A stretch of DNA of 64,000 nt, from contig NZ_NKYE01000010.1 of assembly GCF_002262875.1 (NCBI RefSeq), positions 173,380 to 237,379 on the forward strand, in the 5' to 3' direction. The notes below the pieces were generated by a model, which saw only the letters and a list, made by a program, of their open reading frames with translations, had not been told where the DNA came from and did not search any database. This document shows, piece by piece, positions 50,122 to 59,419 of this stretch. Source of the DNA: Amycolatopsis antarctica (GTDB lineage Bacteria > Actinomycetota > Actinomycetes > Mycobacteriales > Pseudonocardiaceae). The position numbers and the translations under genes are program-made. Every line of letters starts with the position of its first letter. Positions within the stretch are counted from its first letter, which is position 1.

Positions 50122-53049
50122 CTAGGTGTACGTAATCAATGCGCGGTCACCCGGGCGGCCGGAGAGATGGGCGACCTCGGTGCGGGACCGGGCGCCGAGT
50201 TTGCGCAGCACGTTGGCGACGTGCTGCTCCACGGTGCGGGGCGAGAGGAACAGGCCGGCCGCGATCTCCCGGTTGGTGCGACCGGCCGCGAGCATCGCCG
50301 CGATCTCGGCCTCACGCGGGGACAGCCGTTTGCCGTAGCCGCGGCGGCCGCGGCCGGACGGCACCCAGGCACCGTGTTCGCGCAGACCGTTGCGGCAGCG
50401 TCCGGCGTCCCGGATCGCGCCGAGCCGCTCGTACTCCTCGGCCGCTTCCGCGAGTCCGGTCACCGCCCCGGCGTCGCCGGTCGCCAGCCTGCTCAGCGCC
50501 GCCCGCTCGCGCGCCCAGGTGGCCCGGTACGGCATCGGCAGTTCCCGGTACAGCGCGTGTGCGAGGTCGAAGCGGACGGCCGCGTCGGCGTGCTCGCCGC
50601 CGGCGGCGCTGAGCACGGCCTCGGCGGCCGCGAGGGCCGCGGCGGTCACCGGGGCGTCCCGGCCCGCGACGCCCGCACGGAACTCCCGCAGGGCGTGCAC
50701 CGCGTCCTCCCGGCGCCGCGCCCGGGTGTAGGTCTCCACCGCCACCGGTATCAGTTCGGCCGCCCACACCCACACGGCCTTGAGCCGTGCGGCCGCCAGT
50801 GCGCCGTCGACGATCGTGCGGGCACCGTCGGTGTCCCCGTTCTCCAGCCGGATCGAGGCGAGCGTCGCCGCCGCACCGAGGACGACGGGGAGCACACCCT
50901 CGCCGGGGACGCTCACCTTGGTGGTGGCCAGATACCGTTCCGCGGCCCCGAATTCGCCGCGCACCGCGGCCAGCCCGCCCAGAACCAGCGCCGACTCCGA
51001 GGTGATGGACATCAGGTCGTGGTACTTCTCGCGCAGCGCGGCGGCGGACTCGGCGAGGCCGGTCCAGTTGCCGGTGAGCCAGTCGAGGCGCACCCGGGTG
51101 GACTGCCCGTTTCCCGCGACGAACAGCGCACCGGCCGTGGTGGCGACCCGCAGCCCCTCCTTGAGGATCTCGCCGGAGCGGCCGAGATGCCCGGCCCACG
51201 CCCCGGCGTCGGCGACGTTGCACAGGAACCGGGCGAGCTGCACCCGTTCGCCCGCGGTCACGGCCGGTTCGTCGAAGGCGTCGAACTCCGCCCACGCCGA
51301 ACCGTCACCGATGTGCACCCGGCTCGCCACCCGGTCGGCGGTCAGGGCGAGGCGGAGCTCCTGATCGTCGAGTAGCTCGTAGACCTCACGGGCGCGAGTC
51401 ATCCACCGGCGGTGCCAGGCGAGCGGGGTGGTTCCGTCGAGGGGCTGCGCGAGCAGGTTGATGCCGCGCGCAGCGAGTCCGGGACGGTCGGCGAGCTCGC
51501 CGACGGCACGTTCCACCTCGGCTCGGCCCCTGGTCAGCTCGCCGTCCTTGCGTACGAGCAGCAGGCCGGTGTTCATCCGGATGGTCCCGCGGACGACCGG
51601 CTCCAGCCCGGTCCTGCCCAGTACGTCCTCCAGGGTCCTGGTGACCTCGGTGCGGAGCCCGCGCAGGGCGACCTGGCTCAGCGTGACGGCCATGCGCCCG
51701 GCGTCCTCGTCGCCGGGCGCGCCCTCGTCGAGGACGGCTTGCAGGGTGTCGATGGCGAGGGAGGTCTCCCCCAGTTCGACGGCCTGGCCGGCGGCGGCCT
51801 CGGCGTACCGGCGCCACTCGGCCGTCCGGCCCGCGGCCCTGGCGTGCCCGGCGAGCTGGATCAGCGGCGCGGGTGAGAGCTCGGCCAGTGCCCGCATGGC
51901 GCGCGCGTGCAGCAGGGAACGTTCGGGCCCACTGACCGCGTCGTATCCGGCCTTGCGCGCGAGCGGGTGCCGGAACCCGAACCTGCCCGGCGCGGTCTCC
52001 CGGAGCACGCCGCAGCAGAGCGCCTGGTCGAGCGCCGTGGCCAGCGGCCTGCCGCGGAGCCCGGACAGGGCGCCGAGCAGGCCGGTGGTGGCGGGTACTC
52101 CGAGTACCGCCGCCGCGCGTGCCACCCGGACGGCGGCGCCGTTGAGCGAACTCATCCGCTCGGTCATCGCTTCACGCAGCAACACCGGGACCTCGAGGGT
52201 GTCCAGCAGCCGGTGCCCTGCCTCGACCGCGCCCGCGGGGCCACGCAGCGCCCGCAGGGTCTCCTCGATGACGAACGGAATTCCGCCGCCCGCCTCGTGC
52301 AGCCTGGCGGCGAAGTCCTCCGCGACGCGCGGCGCGTCCAGGATCGCCGAGGCGAGTTCGCGCACCGCGGGGACGTCCAGCGGGCCGAGCTGGATCCGCG
52401 CGGCACGGACACCTTCCGCCGGGCGATACGGCATGCCGAGCGGACCGCGGGTGCCGAGATCCTCGCTGCGGTAGGTGACGACGACACCGAGGTCCCGCGG
52501 CGGCCGCGCCAGTACGAACCAGAGCAGGTCGCGGGTGTGTTCGTCGGCCCAGTGCAGATCGTCGATCACCAGTAGGACGGGACCGCAGGCGGCGAGCAGT
52601 TCGCGGACCGCCCTGAACTCGCGGTGCCGCTCGGCGGCTTTGTCCGGCAACGGTTCCGGCTGTTCCGGCAGCAGACCGGCGATCTCCGGCAGCAGCGGAC
52701 GGAGCACACCCACGACCGGGCTCAGCGGACCGAGCGGGATGTCGGCGACGCCGCCCAGCGCCTCGAGAACCGGTCCGTAGGGGAACGGTTCGCGCAACGG
52801 CTGGCAGGCTCCGGTGAGCACCCGTCCGCCCGCGATTCCGGGCCGGTTCAGCAGTTCCTGCACCAGGCGGGTCTTGCCCATCCCGGCCTCGCCCTCCAGC
52901 AGCACCGCGGACGGGCGTTCGGCGACCAGCTCGGCGAGCGCGGACAGTTCCCGGTCGCGTCCGACCAGTACCGGGGAACTGGTACGGATATCGCAGACTG
53001 TGGGAAGGCCGGATCCGGAACGAAAAGGGCGATGGGCCGGCAACACCAT
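50122..53049 (-). CDS. LAL-type LuxR transcriptional regulator with AAA ATPase
   Basis: 975 residues from the ATG at 53049, with GAGGAG nine bases before (a GTG at 53091 lacks this). N-terminal ATPase: LVGRDRELSALAELVAERPSAVLLEGEAGMGKTRLVQELL (Walker A) and VLLVIDDLHWADEHTRDLLWF (Walker B). A long helical repeat middle follows, and a LuxR domain ends the protein (LSPREAEIAAMLAAGRTNREIAAGLFLSPRTVEQHVANVLRKLG). Such regulators often control secondary metabolism. No obvious target cluster adjoins directly. Confidence 0.93.
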   Translation of the reverse strand: MVLPAHRPFRSGSGLPTVCDIRTSSPVLVGRDRELSALAELVAERPSAVLLEGEAGMGKTRLVQELLNRPGIAGGRVLTGACQPLREPFPYGPVLEALGGVADIPLGPLSPVVGVLRPLLPEIAGLLPEQPEPLPDKAAERHREFRAVRELLAACGPVLLVIDDLHWADEHTRDLLWFVLARPPRDLGVVVTYRSEDLGTRGPLGMPYRPAEGVRAARIQLGPLDVPAVRELASAILDAPRVAEDFAARLHEAGGGIPFVIEETLRALRGPAGAVEAGHRLLDTLEVPVLLREAMTERMSSLNGAAVRVARAAAVLGVPATTGLLGALSGLRGRPLATALDQALCCGVLRETAPGRFGFRHPLARKAGYDAVSGPERSLLHARAMRALAELSPAPLIQLAGHARAAGRTAEWRRYAEAAAGQAVELGETSLAIDTLQAVLDEGAPGDEDAGRMAVTLSQVALRGLRTEVTRTLEDVLGRTGLEPVVRGTIRMNTGLLLVRKDGELTRGRAEVERAVGELADRPGLAARGINLLAQPLDGTTPLAWHRRWMTRAREVYELLDDQELRLALTADRVASRVHIGDGSAWAEFDAFDEPAVTAGERVQLARFLCNVADAGAWAGHLGRSGEILKEGLRVATTAGALFVAGNGQSTRVRLDWLTGNWTGLAESAAALREKYHDLMSITSESALVLGGLAAVRGEFGAAERYLATTKVSVPGEGVLPVVLGAAATLASIRLENGDTDGARTIVDGALAAARLKAVWVWAAELIPVAVETYTRARRREDAVHALREFRAGVAGRDAPVTAAALAAAEAVLSAAGGEHADAAVRFDLAHALYRELPMPYRATWARERAALSRLATGDAGAVTGLAEAAEEYERLGAIRDAGRCRNGLREHGAWVPSGRGRRGYGKRLSPREAEIAAMLAAGRTNREIAAGLFLSPRTVEQHVANVLRKLGARSRTEVAHLSGRPGDRALITYT

Positions 53050-53605
53050 GGGGCGCACTCCTCGGCGGCGGGTGTCCGGAACAGTCACCACGGTGAACGA
53101 AGCCTAGGCAGCGCAGCGACAACAGGTAAACAACCCGGCCGTCGCAGGCCTGCCCGGCGGAACTCCGTTCCGCCAACGCACGGTGACCGGCACCCGGATC
53201 GCCGCCGGAAAGTGCGCGATGAAGTGGCGGTACGGAAGGAAAATCACCTGAGGAAAAACAGCTTCGCGAGAAAACGAGAAATCTCGGTGACGAACGGTGA
53301 GCGGGAGAATACCTACCGACGACGCCGGACATTCGGGTGAAAACGACCGCGGCATCTTGCGGACTGATCACCGCTCCCCGTCGCCGGCCCCGCACCGAAT
53401 CCGGTACGTACAGCATGTCAATGACCAACAATTTGCACAATACGTTTCTTCGCGCCGAATTTTCCCGGGCACACGGCCGGTCGCAGTAGTGTCCATTATG
53501 GAGCTGGCCCGGTACGGCGTCACCCCTGCCGAGGCCGTCGCGCCCGGCCCGCCCGCCGGAGGGCCGGCAACGCGCCACTCTGACGCCCGGCGACCGTGAT
53601 CCTGA
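53050..53605. other. Non-coding stretch upstream of the LAL regulator
   Basis: 556 bp, less GC-rich than its surroundings, with A-rich patches near 53230-53285 and 53415-53450. It probably carries the LAL promoter. A CRP-like palindrome lies at its right end (53594-53609). No gene is convincing. Confidence 0.5.
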
Positions 53606-53609
53606 TCAC
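53594..53609. promoter_or_regulatory. CRP-like palindrome CGTGATCCTGATCACG
   Basis: GTGA, six bases, TCAC, the half-site spacing of actinobacterial CRP/FNR-type operators. It overlaps the end of the small minus-strand ORF 53606-53767, so it could alternatively be a short hairpin. Confidence 0.35.
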
Positions 53610-53767
53610 GAAGATGAGTACAGACCGTGGATCGGGGTATCTGCGAGGTGTTCGTCCAGACCGGAGCGGAACTCGGGGGAGCCACGCACCAGGGCGGGGA
53701 CGACGGCGCCTGGGACAGGCGACGGGACGCCGGCGGCATTCGGGGCCGTCGGCGTTTTCCGTTTCAT
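53606..53767 (-). CDS. Small ORF, possible peptide gene
   Basis: 53 residues (MKRKTPTAPNAAG... ending HGLYSSS). AGGGAAG lies about seven bases before the ATG, a good ribosome binding site; coding is otherwise unproven. Basic, Pro-rich first half and an acidic/Leu segment (SGLDEHLADTP) before a Ser-rich end. No family recognised. Could be a precursor-type peptide or a chance ORF. Confidence 0.35.
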   Translation of the reverse strand: MKRKTPTAPNAAGVPSPVPGAVVPALVRGSPEFRSGLDEHLADTPIHGLYSSS

Positions 53768-53928
53768 CGGTCGGCTTCCCTGGCCGGAACCGGCGCCCGC
53801 CGACCGGACGGCTCGCGCCGGGCGGAATCGCCCGAATGCCCGCGTTTCGCGCCATCGGCCGAGTGGTATCCCACCGTTGATCGATTGCGGACAGGCCCGT
53901 GGCAGGGCCACGGGCCACGGGAGGCGCG

Positions 53929-54150
53929 GTGCACGGAAGTACGAGACCGGACGGTGTGGACGTCGAGGAAACCGGCGCGCGATCGTGGACCGCGCCGGAG
54001 ACCCGATGGGCCATCGACGTGATCCACGGCTCCCGGATCCCACTGGCGTGGAACGAGGACGAGGCGTCCGATCCCGAATTCCACGACGCCGCGCCATCGG
54101 TGACCGGACACCGGCCGCACCCCGGCGGCACGCGAGAGGCGATCGGATGA
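53929..54150 (+). CDS. Small unknown protein, first of a coupled pair
   Basis: 73 residues from the GTG at 53929 (GGGAGG just upstream; an upstream GTG at 53899 is possible). Contains SWTAPETRWAIDVIHG and LAWNEDEASDPEFHDA, Trp-rich and acidic. Its TGA overlaps the ATG of the next small gene (ATGA), which argues that both are translated. No family recognised. Confidence 0.45.
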   Translation: MHGSTRPDGVDVEETGARSWTAPETRWAIDVIHGSRIPLAWNEDEASDPEFHDAAPSVTGHRPHPGGTREAIG

Positions 54151-54299
54151 CCGGTTCGACCGACGACGAACCCGCCGCTGAGGCGGCACGTACCGGGCGG
54201 CGTCCGCTCACCGCCGAGAACGCCCCGGCGCACGCGGGGCCGTTACCGGAGCAGCCCCCACCACCGATCACCGAGATCGGCGCCGTGCCGATCGACTGA
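54147..54299 (+). CDS. Small acidic/Pro-rich peptide, second of a coupled pair
   Basis: 50 residues; GAGAGG precedes the ATG. The sequence is disordered-looking: acidic start (TDDEPAAEAAR), a PLPEQPPPP run, end TEIGAVPID. It lies 70 bp before the antiporter gene on the same strand and may be co-transcribed with it. Function unknown. Confidence 0.45.
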   Translation: MTGSTDDEPAAEAARTGRRPLTAENAPAHAGPLPEQPPPPITEIGAVPID

Positions 54300-54369
54300 G
54301 ACCTGCCCGTTTCGGCAGCGTTCGCACCGGGTACCCGCACGCGATCCCGGTGAGGCGGAGAGGAACCGT

Positions 54370-55668
54370 GTGGCAGAGCCCGGCCCGTTGATCTACACCG
54401 CGAGCGGAATCGCGATCCTCGCCGCCGCACTGTTGCCGAGACTGGTGCGCAGGCTGCCGATCTCGTTGCCGATGGTGTTCCTCGCACTCGGCGCGCTGAC
54501 GTTCGCCGTGATCGGACCGCTGCCCGATCCGAACCCGCTGGCACACCCGGAACCGACGCTGCACCTGACCGAGGTGTGCGTGGTCGTCTCCCTGATGGGC
54601 GCGGGTCTCGCGCTCAACCGGATGCCCGGCCTCCGGAGCTGGTCGACCACCTGGCGCCTGCTCGGCATCACGATGCCGTTGTCCATGCTGGCCGTGATCC
54701 TGCTCGGCTGGACGGTGCTCGGGCTCGGCGCGGCCGCCTCGGTGCTGCTCGCCGCCGTGCTCGCGCCGACCGACCCGGTACTGGCCACCGAAGTGCAGGT
54801 GGCCGAACCCGCCGCGGAGGGCGAACAGGACGACGAGGACGAAGCCCGGTTCGGACTGACCTCGGAGGCAGGACTCAACGACGGACTGGCGTTCCCGTTC
54901 GCCTACGCCGCGATCGCCATCAGCGCCGTCGGCGTCGCCCCCTCGGGCTGGCTTCCGCACTGGCTGGGCGTGGACGTGCTGTGGCGGCTCGCCTGCGGCC
55001 TGCTGATCGGCCTGGTGACCGGCTGGCTGCTGCGCAAACTGTTCTTCGCCGCGCGATCGGCGACGTTCCGGCTCGCCGAGCACGCCGAGGGCTTCGTCGC
55101 ACTCGCCGCGACCTTCCTCACCTACGGCCTCGCCGAACTCGCCGAGGGGTACGGATTCGTCGCCGTGTTCGTCTGCGCGTGCACGATCCGGGCCGGAGAA
55201 CGTTCGCACGGGTACCACGGCGTCCTGCACGGATATGTGGAACAGGCCGAACGACTGCTCACCGTCCTGATCATCTTCCTGCTCGGCGGGGCCGCGGTCA
55301 CCGGGCTGCTCGCGGGCACCACCTGGCGGGAGATCCTGGTCGCCGTGGTGGTTCTGCTGGTGGTCCGCCCGCTGGCCGGGCTGATCGGTCTCGCCAGAGG
55401 GAAGACCGGGCCGCGGGAACGGGTCGTCATCTCGTTCTTCGGCGTGCGCGGCGTCGGCTCGCTGTTCTACGTCACCTACGCACTCGACGCCGGCGACTTC
55501 GCGGACGGCGCCATGCTGTGGCGCGTCGTCGGGCTGGTCGTCATCGGTTCCATCCTGCTGCACGGAGTGACCGCCACGCCGGTGATGACCCTGCTGGACC
55601 GCAGGCGGGAACGCGCCGCCCGCGCCAGGCACGGTGATTCCGGGACGGCGGCGCGTACCCCGGTGTGA
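54370..55668 (+). CDS. CPA1-family monovalent cation/proton antiporter (NhaP-like)
   Basis: 432 residues from the GTG at 54370, behind GAGAGGAACC. About 12 hydrophobic helices. APTDPVLATEVQV and SEAGLNDGLAFPFAY are the paired ion-binding motifs (TDP and ND) of NhaP-type exchangers. VVISFFGVRGVGSLFYVTYAL is the conserved late helix. There is an acidic loop (EGEQDDEDEA) between the two ion-site helices. Exchanges Na+ or K+ for H+ across the membrane, for pH or salt control. Confidence 0.92.
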   Translation: MAEPGPLIYTASGIAILAAALLPRLVRRLPISLPMVFLALGALTFAVIGPLPDPNPLAHPEPTLHLTEVCVVVSLMGAGLALNRMPGLRSWSTTWRLLGITMPLSMLAVILLGWTVLGLGAAASVLLAAVLAPTDPVLATEVQVAEPAAEGEQDDEDEARFGLTSEAGLNDGLAFPFAYAAIAISAVGVAPSGWLPHWLGVDVLWRLACGLLIGLVTGWLLRKLFFAARSATFRLAEHAEGFVALAATFLTYGLAELAEGYGFVAVFVCACTIRAGERSHGYHGVLHGYVEQAERLLTVLIIFLLGGAAVTGLLAGTTWREILVAVVVLLVVRPLAGLIGLARGKTGPRERVVISFFGVRGVGSLFYVTYALDAGDFADGAMLWRVVGLVVIGSILLHGVTATPVMTLLDRRRERAARARHGDSGTAARTPV

Positions 55669-55706
55669 TCGTCCTGCCGGGGTACGCGACCGCGCTCCGG
55701 CCGGAC

Positions 55707-56657
55707 TCAGGCCAGTGCGCCGAAGCGATCCGGCTCGTCCGCCGCGGCGAGTTCCGCCTCCGCGGTGGCCTGCAGCAACTCCAGCAGTTCCGGGTCGAGG
55801 CCCGGTGAGAACTCCTCCGGTCTCGGCGCGGCGATCTCGATGGGAACGCCCTCGGGTGCCTGGGCCGTGGTCAGTGCGTGCTCGGGGTTCGAGGGCGACG
55901 GTCCCCGCAGGATCCGTCCGGCCTCGGACAGGTGATCGAGGCTGAAGGTGTAGTTCCTGTTCTCCAGGCCCTGTTCGAGCAGGGCCGCCACCTCCGGGAA
56001 CCGCTCACCCCTCGTCTTCGGGATGGGCAGGAGCCTGCCCCAGTCCACACCGAGCGTCTCCAGGGCCTTCGCGTAGGCGTTCTCGTGTGCCTGGTCCCGG
56101 ACGATCAGATACGCCACGGTGGCGCGCAGGGTCTTGTTCGAGCTCATTTCGTAGATCCGGCATTTCTGCAACCGTCCGGTGGACTCCAGCATCAGGTTGT
56201 TCAGGAGGTCGAGAACCAGATTGCCGCTGTTCGAGACGTACGATCCGGACCACGGATTCCCGACGGAATCGACGGGCAGCGCGCCCTGGGCGCCCACCAG
56301 GAAATGGTGGATGTTCCCCTCGGACAACGCGGCGGACAACGGTGTCGCACCCTTCGCGCCGGGCACGTCGAGTTCACCGGCCTTGCCGTTGTACCGGGGC
56401 GAACCGTCGGTCAGCGTGGCGATCGTGGTCGCGATCAGCTCGACATGGCTGATTTCCTCGGTGCCGATACCGTGCAGCAGATCGCGGTACGGCTTCCCCT
56501 TCGGATCCCGGAAATTGAAGCTCTGGAACAGATACTGCATCATCGTGCGCATCTCGCCGAATTGACCGCCCAATCCCTCCTGGAGCGCGTTCGCCGCCGC
56601 GGGATCGGGCTCGTCGGGGACGATCTCGTTGATCATGCGCTGTACGTGGAAAAACAT
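55707..56657 (-). CDS. Manganese catalase family protein
   Basis: 316 residues; GGAG precedes the ATG. Opening MFFHVQRMINEIVPDEPDPAAANALQEGLGGQFGEMRTMMQYLFQSFNF is standard for the family; ligand segments GTEEISHVEL and VRDQAHENAY are intact and LESTGRLQKCRIYEMSSNKTLRATVAYL lies between. A dimanganese enzyme that breaks down hydrogen peroxide in the cytoplasm. C-terminal 40 residues are acidic and flexible. Single gene. Confidence 0.95.
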   Translation of the reverse strand: MFFHVQRMINEIVPDEPDPAAANALQEGLGGQFGEMRTMMQYLFQSFNFRDPKGKPYRDLLHGIGTEEISHVELIATTIATLTDGSPRYNGKAGELDVPGAKGATPLSAALSEGNIHHFLVGAQGALPVDSVGNPWSGSYVSNSGNLVLDLLNNLMLESTGRLQKCRIYEMSSNKTLRATVAYLIVRDQAHENAYAKALETLGVDWGRLLPIPKTRGERFPEVAALLEQGLENRNYTFSLDHLSEAGRILRGPSPSNPEHALTTAQAPEGVPIEIAAPRPEEFSPGLDPELLELLQATAEAELAAADEPDRFGALA

Positions 56658-56795
56658 CGCTGGACTCCAGTCCTGGTCGGTCCACCTCGGTTACCCCACC
56701 CGCTGTGCGGTCAACCGGAAAACGCGGCACGATCCGGGGAATGGATCGGCGTACCGAAAGAATCTCTCGACCGAGGTTTTCGTGGGACCACGGAA

Positions 56796-57815
56796 TCAGT
56801 TCGCGAGCAGGTTCACGGTCCGGCCGAACAGCCGGGGCAACGCGGCGGCGACCGGCACCACGGCGCGGGAGAGCACCGGCCGGTGCCTGGCCCACAGCAG
56901 GCCTCCGGTCAGCAGCCGGGTCCGGCGCGAGGTGCGAAGCCAGGCCCGCTCGTACCGGTCCGGCCGATCCGCGACGAGGCAGTCCACCAGATCGGCGGCG
57001 GTCGCCAGCGCCACCGAGATTCCCTCGCCGGTGATCGCGTCGAGGTAGCCGGCCGCGTCCCCGGCGAGCAGGACGCGTCCGGCCACCCGGCCGCGAACCC
57101 GTTGCCGCAACGGGCCGGCGCCGCGGGTACCCGAGACCGGCTCGGCCGCGGCCAGCCGTCCGGCCACCTCGGGGAAACCGGCGAGCTGGGCCTCGAAGGA
57201 ACCGCGTCGCGAGGACAGCACGGCCACGCCGACGAGGTCGTCCGCCACCGGTGTCACGTACACCTCGGCGCCGTCGGCCCAGGTGACCTCGACGAAGTCC
57301 GATCCCGGCTCCAGCGCGTAGTGCCTGCGCAGCCCCCAGCGGGCGACCGCGCGCCCCGGAACCGCGAGCCCCGCCGACTGCCGGATGCCGGAGTGCAGGC
57401 CGTCGGCGGCGACCAGGTAGCGGGCGGCGATCCCGTCGGCGAGCACGTGGTCGGTGTACTGCCGGACCTCGCGCACCCGGTGGTCGGCGACGGGTACCCC
57501 GGCCCGGTCGGCGGCGGCGCGCATCGACTCGTGCAGGCGGGTGCGCCGCACCCCCCGGCCTGGTCCCTCGGTGAACCCGGCACGAGCGACCGCCCTGCCC
57601 CGCCGGTAGGTGATGCCGCGGATGTCGTGGCCTGGCGGGTCGACACCGAGTTCGCGCAGTGCCACGAGCGCGGCCGGCATCAGCCCCTCGCCGCAGGCCT
57701 TGTCGATCGGCCCGCTCCGGTGGTCGCAGACCAGCACGTCGAGACCGGCCCTGGCGGCCCCGAGCGCCACCGCCAGTCCCGCCGGGCCGGCCCCTGCGAC
57801 CAGCACGTCACGCAT
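56796..57815 (-). CDS. srsC: FAD-dependent oxidoreductase/hydroxylase of the phenolic-lipid operon (SrsC-like)
   Basis: 339 residues. FAD motif VLVAGAGPAGLAVALGAARAGLDVLVCDH, then DKACGEGLMP, VAADGLHSGIRQSAG, and VLLAGDAAGYLDAITGEGIS, the geranylgeranyl-reductase/hydroxylase pattern. In Streptomyces griseus srsABC, the third gene is an FAD enzyme that hydroxylates the alkylresorcinol ring; a like role is inferred. Its start overlaps the end of the methyltransferase gene by eight bases. Confidence 0.85.
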   Translation of the reverse strand: MRDVLVAGAGPAGLAVALGAARAGLDVLVCDHRSGPIDKACGEGLMPAALVALRELGVDPPGHDIRGITYRRGRAVARAGFTEGPGRGVRRTRLHESMRAAADRAGVPVADHRVREVRQYTDHVLADGIAARYLVAADGLHSGIRQSAGLAVPGRAVARWGLRRHYALEPGSDFVEVTWADGAEVYVTPVADDLVGVAVLSSRRGSFEAQLAGFPEVAGRLAAAEPVSGTRGAGPLRQRVRGRVAGRVLLAGDAAGYLDAITGEGISVALATAADLVDCLVADRPDRYERAWLRTSRRTRLLTGGLLWARHRPVLSRAVVPVAAALPRLFGRTVNLLAN

Positions 57816-58329
57816 CGGCACCGGCCAGCGCCGTGTTCTCGGCACGGATGCGCACGGCCATCAACCCGGCGTTCGCCACGGTGAACGCGGTCGCGGTCAC
57901 CCACGCGCCGTGCACCAGCGGCAGCGCCACCCCCTCCACGGCGACCGCCACGTAGTTGGGGTGGCCGAGAAACCGATAGGGGCCGCCGGTGATCCTGGAC
58001 AGGCCAGGCACCACCACGATCCGGGTGTTCCACTGTGGACCGAGCGTGCGGATGCACCACCACCGCAACGCCTGCGCGGCGAGAACGAGGGCGAACATCG
58101 GCCAGCCGAGCCCCGCGAGGAACGGCGCGCCGCCCGCCCACACCTCGACCGCGCAGCCGAGCAGCAACCCGGTGTGCAGCACCACCATGAAGGGGTAGTG
58201 ACCCCGCCCCGTCTCCCTGCCGCCGCGGGCGAGGCTCCACGCGAGATTGCGTTTCGCCACAACGAGTTCCGCGAGCCGCTCGGTGGCAACGAGCGCGAGC
58301 AGCACGGTGAACCAGATCGCGCTCACCAT
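57808..58329 (-). CDS. srsB: ICMT-type membrane methyltransferase (SrsB-like)
   Basis: 173 residues with four or five membrane helices. TERLAELVVAKRN and, near the end, GPYRFLGHPNYVAVAVEGVALPLVHG are the isoprenylcysteine carboxyl methyltransferase signatures (SAM-binding GPYRxxRHPxY form). In the srs operon the enzyme O-methylates the resorcinol product of the polyketide synthase. Start and end overlap both neighbours, so the three genes are tightly coupled. Confidence 0.88.
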   Translation of the reverse strand: MVSAIWFTVLLALVATERLAELVVAKRNLAWSLARGGRETGRGHYPFMVVLHTGLLLGCAVEVWAGGAPFLAGLGWPMFALVLAAQALRWWCIRTLGPQWNTRIVVVPGLSRITGGPYRFLGHPNYVAVAVEGVALPLVHGAWVTATAFTVANAGLMAVRIRAENTALAGADA

Positions 58330-59381
58330 CGCAGCAACACCAGCTCGGCGCAGAACCCCGGCCCCAGCGCCATCAGCACACCCCAGGTTCCCGGCGCGGG
58401 TGGACGCTCGGCGAGGGTGTCCCGCAGGACGTGCAGCACCGACGCGGAGGAGAGATTCCCGATGTCGCGCAACGACTTCCAGGTCATGGCCAGCGCCTCC
58501 GGGTCGAGGCCGAGCGCCGCCTGGATGGCGTCGATGACCTTCGGGCCGCCAGGATGACAGACCCAGGTACCGACGTCACCGATGCCCAGGCCGTGCGCGG
58601 ACAGCAGGTCCTCGACATCCGCACCGAGATACTTCGCGACCAGCGCGGGAACCTCCGCCCCGAGCACGATCTTGAACCCGGTACCGCCGATGTCCCAGCC
58701 CATCGCCCGCTCGGTGTCCGGATAGAGGTGGGCCAGGGAATCCACGACCACCGGTCCGGTGTGCCCGTCCGCGCGCCCGGCACCGACCGCGACCACGGCG
58801 GCGGCACCGTCGCCGAACAGCCCGGAGGCGACCATGTTGGCCACGGACGGATCGTCGCGCTGCACCGTCAGCGAGCACAGTTCGACCGAGACCAGTACGG
58901 CCACCTCGCCGGGCGCTCCGCGCAGGTAGTCGTGCAGCCGCGCGATTCCGGCCGCACCCGCCACGCATCCCAGTCCCATCAACGGAACCCGCTTCACGTC
59001 GGGGCGCAGGCCGATCCTGGCGGCGATCCGCGCGTCCAGCGAGGGGACGGCGATGCCGGTGACCGTGGTGGACATGATCAGGTCCACATCGCCCGGCTCC
59101 AGTCCCGCTTCGGCGAGCGCGCCGGTCACCGCCTCGGCACCGAGTTCCACCGCAACGGCGAGGTAGGCGTCGTTGCCGGCGCCGAACCCGTCGAGTTCGC
59201 GGTAGCGGCCGATCGGCAGCGCGAGGTGTCGCGAATCGACCTTGGCACTGGAGTGCAGCCTGCGGACGATCTCGTGGTCACGCCCCTCGGGCAGGCACAG
59301 CTCGGCGAAGAACTCCGTCAGTTCGGCCTGGGGGTAGCGGTGCGGCGGGAGCACCCCGTGCACCGAGGCGATCCGGCTCAT
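58323..59381 (-). CDS. srsA: Type III polyketide synthase (alkylresorcinol-synthase-like, SrsA)
   Basis: 352 residues. The Cys-His-Asn triad is complete: C139 (MGLGCVAGAAG), H276 (WVCHPGGPK), N309 (IGNLSSASV). STTVTGIAVPSLDARI and the end WGVLMALGPGFCAELVLL are family signatures. Such enzymes extend a fatty acyl-CoA with malonyl-type units to alkylresorcinols or alkylpyrones. First of the srsABC-like operon; the set in S. griseus makes methylated phenolic lipids that strengthen the membrane. A divergent UbiA gene starts 38 bp away. Confidence 0.94.
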   Translation of the reverse strand: MSRIASVHGVLPPHRYPQAELTEFFAELCLPEGRDHEIVRRLHSSAKVDSRHLALPIGRYRELDGFGAGNDAYLAVAVELGAEAVTGALAEAGLEPGDVDLIMSTTVTGIAVPSLDARIAARIGLRPDVKRVPLMGLGCVAGAAGIARLHDYLRGAPGEVAVLVSVELCSLTVQRDDPSVANMVASGLFGDGAAAVVAVGAGRADGHTGPVVVDSLAHLYPDTERAMGWDIGGTGFKIVLGAEVPALVAKYLGADVEDLLSAHGLGIGDVGTWVCHPGGPKVIDAIQAALGLDPEALAMTWKSLRDIGNLSSASVLHVLRDTLAERPPAPGTWGVLMALGPGFCAELVLLRW

Positions 59382-59406
59382 CGCGCCGATCCCGGGACCG
59401 CACTCG

Positions 59407-59412
59407 TAGGCT
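59407..59412 (+). promoter_or_regulatory. -10 box TAGGCT, leaderless start of the UbiA gene
   Basis: TAGGCT is followed by seven bases and the ATG at 59420. Only 38 bp separate this ATG from that of the polyketide synthase, so the two promoters overlap and are probably co-controlled. Confidence 0.5.
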
Positions 59413-59419
59413 GACCGGT

